The notes beneath the pieces were generated by a model. That model had not been told where the DNA came from. It was given only the letters and a program-made list of their open reading frames with translations, and ran no database searches. Both the position numbers and the translations under genes were made by a program. 19,539 bases of DNA from an uncultured Eubacteriales bacterium (lineage in GTDB: Bacteria; Bacillota; Clostridia; Christensenellales; Aristaeellaceae): the NCBI GenBank assembly GCA_900540045.1, contig UQEF01000055.1, positions 1 to 19,539 on the forward strand, written 5' to 3'. Below are positions 13,975 through 19,539 of the stretch, in pieces. The number at the start of each line of letters is the position of its first letter. The first letter of the stretch is position 1.

Positions 13975-15366
13975 ATGGGAAAGAAAACGCTGTATACCGC
14001 CGTGCTGCTGACATGCCTGCTGCTGTGCACGAGCGCCAAGGGGCAGGGGTTGTCCCTTGATCTGCCGGACACCGTGCGTCCCTACCAGCCGGCGGAAATC
14101 ACCGTGGAAGCGCCCCGACCGGGGCAGCTGACCATTCAGCTCCGGAGCGAAGCGGGGCCCGAGCTCCCGCTGTGCGAGAACCTGCCCGTGGAGGCGGGCC
14201 GCAACACGGTTCGATGGAACGCGACCTCCTATGGCGGCATGCCGCTGCGTGCGGGGCGCTACCATCTGCTTGCGCGCCTCACGGACGAGGACGGCGGCCA
14301 CAGCACGGCGCACGCCTTCGTTACGGCGGAACGTGCCGCCGCCGCGCTGATCTATGCGCTGCCCAGCGGCGAGACCCTCTATCACCGGCGGACGGAGCCG
14401 TGGTTTGTGGACTGCGCGGTTACGGGCGCGGGCGTCGTGCATCTGGAATGCTATGCGGATGAAAGCCTGACGCAGCGCTTCGCCTCCATCCGCAAAAAGC
14501 TGGAAGGCAGCGGGCGCTTCCGCATCGCATGGAACGGAGCCTGCGACGGGCGCAAAGCGCCTGCCGGGCAGTATTGGATGCGGGCCTACCTGGACGGACG
14601 GGAGGAGGAGGCTTTCGTCTTTCCGCTGGAGATTCGCGACGGGAGCGAACCAGTGCCCGAACTGGCCCCCACCGGTCCGCTTCTGCCCGATATCCGCAGC
14701 GATGAGAACCTGTGGGAAGCCATCCTGGCCCCTGCCGCCGTGGTAGACATTGGGGCGGAGGAGCACCAGCGCCTCTACCTCTCCCCGGACCCCGACAGCG
14801 ACGTTGTGGGACAGGTGCACGGCCAGTCTCAGGCGGTGGAGGTGGTGGAGCCTGGCGCGCGCTATACGCTGGTGCGCGCCTGGCGGCATGAGGACGGATC
14901 CTACGTCGAAGGCTACGTGCCCACCAAAAAGCTCAAGATGGTGCTGCCTGGCACGCGCTACGGCGTAGTCATCGACAAGACGGCGCAGACCCTGACCGTG
15001 TACGAGGCGGGAAAGCCCGTGGGCCGCGCGCGTGTGAGCACGGGGCTCAAGGCCCCGGACAAGGCGTTCCGGGAAACGCGCACCGGCGCCTTCCTCACCA
15101 CCGACCGTCTGGTGAGTTTTGACAGCGGCGGCTACCGATGCGATTATCCCATCCGCATCGACGGGGGCAACCTGCTGCATCAGGTAGGGTATCAGGAGCG
15201 CGCGGACGGCATGGCCGACTTTTCGGATCAGGCCTCCCGGCTGGGCCAGCGCGCCTCAGAGGGCTGCGTGCGGGTGGACTGGCGCACGGACGATGAATAT
15301 ACCATCAACGCATACTGGTTGTGGACGCACCTGCCCTGGCGCACCAAGGTGCTGGTGCTGCCGTAA
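13975..15366 (+). CDS. Secreted L,D-transpeptidase (YkuD) with two FlgD-like Ig domains and an SH3-like domain
   Basis: The 463 residues begin with a signal peptide (1-23). Two FlgD-type Ig-like modules follow, marked by TVRWNATSYGGMPLRAGRYHL (near 78-98, written in part) and FRIAWNGACDGRKAPAGQYWM. Next come an SH3-like domain (about 255-323) and a C-terminal YkuD domain (about 329-463), with H402 and the active-site cysteine C431 in SEGCVRV. Such enzymes form 3-3 cross-links in peptidoglycan or attach proteins to it. Canonical enzymes have SHGC; glutamate here replaces the histidine. The frame is open upstream, but GGAGG at 13964-13968 sits directly before an ATG at 13969 and 6 nt before the ATG at 13975, which I prefer. 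The gene is divergent from the beta-helix gene across a 138-bp gap that shows no clear promoter. Confidence 0.88.
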   Translation: MGKKTLYTAVLLTCLLLCTSAKGQGLSLDLPDTVRPYQPAEITVEAPRPGQLTIQLRSEAGPELPLCENLPVEAGRNTVRWNATSYGGMPLRAGRYHLLARLTDEDGGHSTAHAFVTAERAAAALIYALPSGETLYHRRTEPWFVDCAVTGAGVVHLECYADESLTQRFASIRKKLEGSGRFRIAWNGACDGRKAPAGQYWMRAYLDGREEEAFVFPLEIRDGSEPVPELAPTGPLLPDIRSDENLWEAILAPAAVVDIGAEEHQRLYLSPDPDSDVVGQVHGQSQAVEVVEPGARYTLVRAWRHEDGSYVEGYVPTKKLKMVLPGTRYGVVIDKTAQTLTVYEAGKPVGRARVSTGLKAPDKAFRETRTGAFLTTDRLVSFDSGGYRCDYPIRIDGGNLLHQVGYQERADGMADFSDQASRLGQRASEGCVRVDWRTDDEYTINAYWLWTHLPWRTKVLVLP

Positions 15367-15381
15367 GCGCAGGAAAAGCAT

Positions 15382-15409
15382 GGCGGCGGGCCCGAACGGG
15401 TCCGCCGCC
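15382..15409. terminator. Bidirectional hairpin between convergent genes
   Basis: GGCGGCGGGCCCG (15382-15394) pairs with CGGGTCCGCCGCC (15397-15409) with one G-U pair. It lies 15 nt after the L,D-transpeptidase stop and 5 nt after the ABC ATPase stop on the other strand. There is no immediate T-tract rightward. Leftward a short TTTT occurs about 6 nt beyond the stem, so termination there is more plausible. Confidence 0.6.
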
Positions 15410-15414
15410 AATCG

Positions 15415-16188
15415 TCAGTTTCCGCACTCCACGCTGATCTGGTTGAACAGCCCCAGCACCTGCTCCAGCTTGAGGGCGCGCTTTTCTTCGCCGCTCTTGT
15501 CCAGCACGGCGCGGCCCTCGTGCAGCATGAGGATGCGGTCGCCGTATTCCAGCGCGTATCGCAGGTTATGGGTCACCATCAGCGTGGTCAATCCCTTCTC
15601 CCGCACCAGCCGGCCGGTCAGCTGCATGATGACCTCCGCGGTCTTGGGGTCCAGCGCCGCAGTGTGCTCATCCAGAATGAGGAACTCAATGGGGGTGAGC
15701 GTGCTCATCAAAAGGGCCAGCGCCTGCCTTTGCCCGCCGGAGAGCGAGCCCACGGGGATATTGAGCTTGTCCTCCAGCCCCAGCCCCAGTGAGCTCAGCA
15801 GCTCTTTATAATAGGAAACGCGGCGGCGGTTCACGCCGGGGGTGATGTTGTAGGGACGGTTTTTGTTGTCGGCCATGGCCATGTTTTCAAGCAAGGTCAT
15901 CGTGCCGCAGGTGCCCATGGCGGGGTTCTGGTACACACGGCCAATGTTGCGGTAGCGCTTGTGCTCGCTCATTTTGGTAATATCGCGGCCGCCCATGAAA
16001 ATGCTGCCCTCGTCCACGGGGATGGAGCCGCAGACCAGGTTGAGCATGCTGGTTTTGCCGCTGCCGTTGGAGCCAACGACGCTGACGAACTGCCCGTCCG
16101 GGATGGTCAGGCTGAAATGGCGGAACAGGCAGTTTTCGTTCACCGTTCCGGGGGAATAGACCTTGCTTACATCACGAAGCTCAAGCAT
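15415..16188 (-). CDS. trpZ: ABC transporter ATPase of the TrpXYZ-type importer
   Basis: This 257-residue ATPase powers the importer encoded upstream. Seen directly: Walker A GSNGSGKTS (39-47), Q-loop VYQNP (Q87), signature LSGGQRQ (149-155), Walker B FLILDEHTAALDP with D173/E174 (the DEHTAALDP variant is common in this family), and switch histidine H207 in MVTHN. Its start overlaps the permease end by 8 nt, indicating tight coupling. It is the last gene of the T-box-controlled operon. The tryptophan assignment rests on the T-box specifier, not on the ATPase. Confidence 0.9.
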   Translation of the reverse strand: MLELRDVSKVYSPGTVNENCLFRHFSLTIPDGQFVSVVGSNGSGKTSMLNLVCGSIPVDEGSIFMGGRDITKMSEHKRYRNIGRVYQNPAMGTCGTMTLLENMAMADNKNRPYNITPGVNRRRVSYYKELLSSLGLGLEDKLNIPVGSLSGGQRQALALLMSTLTPIEFLILDEHTAALDPKTAEVIMQLTGRLVREKGLTTLMVTHNLRYALEYGDRILMLHEGRAVLDKSGEEKRALKLEQVLGLFNQISVECGN

Positions 16189-17062
16189 GGAATTTCACCT
16201 TCTTCCTGCGCACATTGCCCAGCACAAGGATGATAAGGAACAGCGCCGCCGTCACCAGCTTGAGGTCCTGCGGCACCAGACCCATCGACAGCGCCAGCGC
16301 CACGCAGGCCTTGTAGATGATGCTGCCCACGATGGCCGCGGTGGAGCTGTTCACCTTCTGCCGGTTTTTGAAGATGTTGGTGCCGATGATGACCGCCGCC
16401 AGACCAAAGACGATGGCGCCGGTGCCCATCGAGATTTCAAACACGCGGTTTTTCTGCGCCATCACCGCGCCGGAGAGCGCCACCAGCGCGTTTGCGATGA
16501 TCAGCCCCTCGATCTTCACCAGCCCCCCGTCGCGCGCCAGCGTGGCCACCACGGCGGGGTTGTCGCCTTCGGCGCGCAAAAGGAAGCCCGCCTTGGTGTT
16601 CATGAACAGGTCCAGAAGCACCTTCACCACCAGCACGATGACCAGCACCACCAGCACCTTGGACCAGGGCGCGAGCGCTGCGGGCAGGCTGTCCACCAGC
16701 GCGTTGTCAAAGAGGGTGTCCATGTTGAAAAAGGGCAGGTTGGCCCTGCCCGCGATGCGCAGGTTGATGGAATACAGCCCCGTCATGGTGATGATGCCGC
16801 TGAGCAGGTCGCGCACGCGGCATTTGACATGGATCAGTCCCGTGACCAGCCCCGCCGCCGCGCCGGCGAGCGTGGCCATCAGGAGCGTGAGCACGGGATG
16901 CATGCCGTTCACCGTCAGAATGGCGCTGACCGCCGCGCCCAGCGGGAAAGACGAATCCACCGTCAGGTCCGGGAAATCCAGAATGCGGTAGGTGATCAGC
17001 ACGCCCAGCGCCAGAATGGCGTAGATCAGCCCCTCCTCCAAAATGCCGATGAAAATGCCCAT
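16181..17062 (-). CDS. trpY: ABC transporter permease (LivH-like fold) of the TrpXYZ-type importer
   Basis: This 293-residue integral membrane protein of the branched-chain-type permease class has about 8-9 hydrophobic segments. Family-typical motifs are GLIYAILALGVLITYRILDFPDLTVD near the N-terminus (quoted only as a landmark near 11-36), DLLSGIITMTGLYSINLRI (105-123) and ALSGAVMAQKNRVFEISMGTG. The start follows GGAGG with 8-nt spacing. It lies 102 nt downstream of the binding-protein gene, with an internal hairpin in the gap. It should form the transmembrane pore for the ligand delivered by the binding protein. Confidence 0.88.
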   Translation of the reverse strand: MGIFIGILEEGLIYAILALGVLITYRILDFPDLTVDSSFPLGAAVSAILTVNGMHPVLTLLMATLAGAAAGLVTGLIHVKCRVRDLLSGIITMTGLYSINLRIAGRANLPFFNMDTLFDNALVDSLPAALAPWSKVLVVLVIVLVVKVLLDLFMNTKAGFLLRAEGDNPAVVATLARDGGLVKIEGLIIANALVALSGAVMAQKNRVFEISMGTGAIVFGLAAVIIGTNIFKNRQKVNSSTAAIVGSIIYKACVALALSMGLVPQDLKLVTAALFLIILVLGNVRRKKVKFHA

Positions 17063-17115
17063 GAAACCGGCCTCCGTTTCGCTTTGGTTCCTTTGCCCGC
17101 TCAGGCCGCCAAAGG

Positions 17116-17140
17116 CCCGCTCCCGACACGCGGGAGCGGG
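17116..17140 (-). other. Intercistronic hairpin between binding-protein and permease genes
   Basis: CCCGCTCCCG (17116-17125) and CGGGAGCGGG (17131-17140) form a perfect 10-bp GC-rich stem with a 5-nt loop, 24 nt after the trpX stop. There is no T-tract, so it is more likely an mRNA-stabilising or partial-termination structure. Such structures keep binding-protein mRNA more abundant than permease mRNA. Confidence 0.6.
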
Positions 17141-17164
17141 TGGCTAAGCCGGCGGGCCGCCTGC

Positions 17165-18142
17165 TTACTGCTGGGTGACGTCGATGCCGCGGGCGAGGTC
17201 CGCTTCGGGAATCGTCACGCCCAGCGCTTCGGCCACGTCCGGGTTGTAGCACATGTCGCCGCCCTCGCTGCTGACAAAGGGGATGTCCCCGGCAAAGGCG
17301 CCCTCCAGCACCTGCGCGGCCATACGCCCGGTCTGCTGGCCCAGGGAGATATATTCGACGCCCTCGGAGGCGATGCAGCCGTTCTTGACCTGCTCAATCT
17401 CGCTGCCAAAGACGGGCTTGCCCAGCGCGTTGGCCTTGTCCAGCACCACGGCCAGGTAGCTGACCACGGTGTTGTCGGTCAGGTTGGTCAGGCAATCCAC
17501 CTGCGGCAGGAGGGTGTCGCACGCCAGAGGAATGTCCGCGCCGGTGGAAATGCCCGACGCCACGATCTCAAAGCCGTAGGTGCCTGCCAGATCCTGATAG
17601 AGCTTGAGCTGGCTCTCGGAATTGGTCTCGCTGGTGGTGTAGAGAATGCCGATCTTCTTGGCCTCCGGCAGGAAGGAGCGGATGAGCTTGAGCTGCGCCT
17701 CCACGGGCAGCACGTCGCAGGTGCCGGTCACGTTGTACTCGCTCTTGCCCTCATCGTTGGCCAGCATGGCGGCCGCAGGGTCGCTCACCGCGGTATAGAT
17801 CACGGGCTTGCCGCTGTCCATGCAGGCGTTGAAGGCCGCCTGCGCCATGGGCGTGGCGATGGCGCATACCAGGTCGCACTCCTGCGCCATCTGCTGGGCG
17901 ATCTGCTGGCACAGGCCCATATCCGCCTGCGCGTTCTGCACGATGAAGGTCACATTTTCACCTTCCACATAGCCCATCTCGGCCAGGCCCTGAATGAAGC
18001 CCTCGCGGCAGTTGTCCAGGCTGGAGTGCTCGGCAAACTGCGCGATGCCGATGGTGTAGGTCTTGTCGGTCTCGGCTGCGGCCAGCGCGGCGGTCAGGCA
18101 CAGGGCCAAAGTCAGTACGATCGCAGTCAGCTTCTTCATCAT
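17165..18142 (-). CDS. trpX: ABC substrate-binding protein (ABC_sub_bind/TrpX type)
   Basis: This 325-residue periplasmic-binding-type protein has a signal peptide (1-23, MMKKLTAIVLTLALC...ALAAAE). The mature protein begins TYTIGIAQFAEHSSLDNCREG, the hallmark opening of the ABC_sub_bind family; GYVEGENV, KKIGILYTTSETNS, TDNTVVS and GVEYISLGQQTGRMAA are further landmarks. These proteins deliver amino acids, notably tryptophan or tyrosine, to LivH-like permeases. A cysteine at 15 lies in LALC, which is not a proper lipobox, so membrane anchoring is unclear. Starts at 18142 and 18139 are adjacent; GGAAAGGATG precedes. Expression is controlled by the T-box leader upstream. Confidence 0.9.
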   Translation of the reverse strand: MMKKLTAIVLTLALCLTAALAAAETDKTYTIGIAQFAEHSSLDNCREGFIQGLAEMGYVEGENVTFIVQNAQADMGLCQQIAQQMAQECDLVCAIATPMAQAAFNACMDSGKPVIYTAVSDPAAAMLANDEGKSEYNVTGTCDVLPVEAQLKLIRSFLPEAKKIGILYTTSETNSESQLKLYQDLAGTYGFEIVASGISTGADIPLACDTLLPQVDCLTNLTDNTVVSYLAVVLDKANALGKPVFGSEIEQVKNGCIASEGVEYISLGQQTGRMAAQVLEGAFAGDIPFVSSEGGDMCYNPDVAEALGVTIPEADLARGIDVTQQ

Positions 18143-18177
18143 GATTCATCCATCCTTTCCTGAATTTGAGAGAAATG

Positions 18178-18449
18178 AAAAACGCCCCAAGCAACCCCAG
18201 GTTGCTTGAGGCGGTATTTCCGCGGTGCCACTCAATTTCCCCGCCATGGGCGGGCTCATTCTTCACGTACCAACATACGCGCCGCCCGGATAACGGGTGC
18301 GGGTCCCGTCAGCGGCTACGGTCCAAACGGGCTTTCGCCGCCGCCCTCGGAAGTCCATTCACCGCCCTGCCGCGCGCCGTGGTCTCACTCTTCACGGCTC
18401 CCTTTGCCGCGCCCTGTGGCGGTTACTCCTCTCCCTCAACGGTTTGATT
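18178..18449 (-). promoter_or_regulatory. Tryptophan-specific T-box riboswitch
   Basis: This is a T-box leader that senses uncharged tRNA. Near its 5' end GAGGAGTAACCGCC has the AGTA S-turn of Stem I; ACCGCC pairs with GGCGGT in ...GGCGGTGAATGGACTTCC. The codon-sized triplet TGG (18355-18357), after GAA and before A, sits in the specifier position and reads Trp. The T-box core TGGCACCGCG lies at 18221-18230; its TGGC would pair with a GCCA acceptor end, matching the G discriminator of bacterial tRNA-Trp. The terminator follows: 12-bp stem (18200-18211 with 18185-18196), loop of 3 and T5 (18178-18182). Uncharged tRNA-Trp should favour read-through into trpXYZ. Confidence 0.93.
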
Positions 18450-18455
18450 GCGTGT

Positions 18456-18516
18456 ATCATACGCCACCCAAGCCTCATTGTCAAGAGGGTTATCGCATGT
18501 TTTTTGCATGTTTTTT
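18456..18516 (-). promoter_or_regulatory. Consensus promoter of the T-box/trpXYZ operon
   Basis: TTGACA (18479-18484) and TATGAT (18456-18461) are separated by exactly 17 bp on the minus strand. Upstream, an 11-nt direct repeat (plus-strand GCATGTTTTTT at 18495-18505 and again 18506-18516) places A-tracts one turn apart, like an UP element. The predicted start near 18449 fits the T-box 5' end. Confidence 0.88.
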
Positions 18517-18614
18517 TCTTTGCCGTCTTTTGTCATCCGGTGGTAAAAAACGCGTTCTTCGCAAATTCTAATGCTGCTTTCAGCATTTCCAAAGCGGCTT
18601 TGAGCGCGCCTTTC

Positions 18615-18643
18615 TTTTCAGCCTCACCGTTTTATGGTATAAT
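18615..18643 (+). promoter_or_regulatory. Extended -10 promoter of the xpaC-like gene
   Basis: TATAAT (18638-18643) is preceded by TGG (extended -10) and lies 17 bp from TTTTCA (18615-18620). It is 61 bp before the start codon at 18705. The 18517-18614 interval, between the divergent promoters, contains only a small hairpin (AATGCTG/CAGCATT near 18570-18587). Confidence 0.8.
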
Positions 18644-18704
18644 GCATTGCGTTAAAGTGCGCGGGGTCTTCGGGTCTTCGCGCGACATAGAAGGAGCAAG
18701 CCAG

Positions 18705-19520
18705 ATGAGCCATTCTAAACCGTCCGAAAAGCGCAAGGGGCTGGGCGCGGGGATCATCGCGTTCGGCGTGGTGTTCGCGCTGTTTTCCCTTTTGTTCCGC
18801 CCGCACACGGTGGGCGCTTTTGCGCTGGCTACGGCGCTGAGCCTGTTTGCGGGCGCGGTCATCCGCGTCATGGCGCAGGGGCTGGACGTGAGTCCCACCG
18901 TCAAGACCCCGGAAAGCCTGCAAAAGGTGCAGGGCAACACCGGCGATCCCGATGTGGACGCGCTGCTGGAGAAGGGGCGCGGCATGATCGCGGAAATCCG
19001 CGCGGAAAACGACCGCATTCCCGATTCCTCCCTCTCCGATAAGCTGGAGAAGCTGGAAAACCTGTGCGCCGAGGTATTCCGCGCGGTATACGACAAACCC
19101 GCCAAGGCCCCGCAGATCCGCAAATTCATGGACTATTACCTGCCCACCACCCTGAAAATGGTCCGGGGCTTTCGCACGCTGGACGAGCGCGGCGTCACCG
19201 GCGCGCAGGCACAGGACGCGCGCCGGCGCATCGGGGATGCGCTGGACGTGGTCATCCACGGCTGCCAGCGCCTGCTGGAGAACCTTTACCGCGACGACGT
19301 GCTGGACCTGACCACCGATATCGACGTGCTCGAGCAGATGCTCAAGCGCGACGGCCTGACCGAAAGCGACCTGGAGCGCGCCGCGGCGCAGGCCCGCGAG
19401 GCCGCCCGCATCGACGCCGAGGCAAACCGCATCTCCCGCGAGCGTGCCGCGCGCGGCAATGTCTCCGCGCAGGGAGGTCAGGCCTCCGCCACGGCCACCC
19501 GCCCGAACGACCGCACCTGA
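18705..19520 (+). CDS. xpaC: XpaC-like (5-bromo-4-chloroindolyl phosphate hydrolysis) family protein
   Basis: The 271 residues start with a short basic tail, then two hydrophobic helices (about 14-31 and 36-56). A mostly alpha-helical cytoplasmic region with charged, coiled-coil-like stretches follows (KLEKLENLCAEVFRAVYDKP, FMDYYLPTTLKMVRGF, LDVVIHGCQRLLENLYRDDV, DIDVLEQMLKRDGL). YYLPTTLKM and the following pattern are typical of the XpaC family, which is often next to TelA/toxic-anion-resistance genes; the biochemical role is not settled. Although the frame is open upstream to 18297, the start at 18705 follows AAGGAG by 8 nt. The last bases of the window (ACAGGAG at 19533-19539) look like the ribosome binding site of a next gene, plausibly telA. 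Confidence 0.85.
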   Translation: MSHSKPSEKRKGLGAGIIAFGVVFALFSLLFRPHTVGAFALATALSLFAGAVIRVMAQGLDVSPTVKTPESLQKVQGNTGDPDVDALLEKGRGMIAEIRAENDRIPDSSLSDKLEKLENLCAEVFRAVYDKPAKAPQIRKFMDYYLPTTLKMVRGFRTLDERGVTGAQAQDARRRIGDALDVVIHGCQRLLENLYRDDVLDLTTDIDVLEQMLKRDGLTESDLERAAAQAREAARIDAEANRISRERAARGNVSAQGGQASATATRPNDRT

Positions 19521-19539
19521 GTTCTTTGCCAGACAGGAG

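Noticed and set aside
16163..18163. A 666-codon open frame on the plus strand opposite the importer operon
   Set aside because: It is antisense to three well-recognised ABC genes, is rich in His, Gln and Arg as expected for a GC-rich shadow frame, and has no ribosome binding site or domain.

Overview
The window looks like chromosome from a GC-rich, endospore-forming member of the Bacillota, probably a gut-type Clostridia lineage (Oscillospiraceae or a relative). The evidence is a SleB/YpeB spore-cortex lysis pair, a BclA-like collagen spore-surface protein, a tryptophan T-box riboswitch, strong GGAGG-type ribosome binding sites and consensus sigma-A promoters. The genus is inference.

Layout. 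The left edge carries a very strong leftward promoter with phased A-tracts and an rRNA-operon-like leader (1-105). A rightward block follows: the ATPase YchF, an ATP-grasp enzyme of the sugar-transfer-associated type, a xylose-isomerase-like TIM-barrel protein, and a translationally coupled pair of a PII-like protein and a CPA2 cation:proton antiporter (307-5211). From 5600 to 13836 the genes run leftward: an ABCG-like permease with a large repeat-filled extracytoplasmic loop and its membrane-anchored ATPase (apparently frameshifted in a T7 run), a collagen-like protein, ypeB, sleB and a secreted beta-helix protein. A rightward secreted L,D-transpeptidase (13975-15366) is followed by a leftward trpXYZ-type ABC importer (15415-18142). 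The importer is preceded by a consensus promoter and a T-box leader whose specifier codon (TGG) and acceptor-pairing base (C of TGGC) both indicate tRNA-Trp. An XpaC-like gene starts the next rightward unit at 18705.

Most notable structure. Two copies of a 200/201-bp multi-hairpin element (5310-5509 and 9919-10119) lie in the same orientation. They have imperfect terminal inverted repeats (CAGCnTGTC... / ...GACAGnCTG) and each interrupts an intrinsic-terminator hairpin. Each is flanked by a direct duplication of the hairpin itself, 28 bp and 26 bp. In both cases the duplication is exactly the loop plus 10 nt on each side. This is what a structure-targeting, non-autonomous transposable element would leave, and it regenerates a working terminator on the far side. 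The neighbouring transcripts would therefore gain the element as a structured 3' UTR.

How the genes work together. SleB, YpeB and the collagen protein fit spore germination and spore coat or exosporium functions. The beta-helix protein and L,D-transpeptidase are cell-envelope proteins. The T-box/ABC cassette should import tryptophan or a related compound when uncharged tRNA-Trp builds up. The PII-like/antiporter pair suggests an ion transporter gated by a small-molecule sensor. No CRISPR array, tRNA, rRNA body or autonomous transposase gene is visible.
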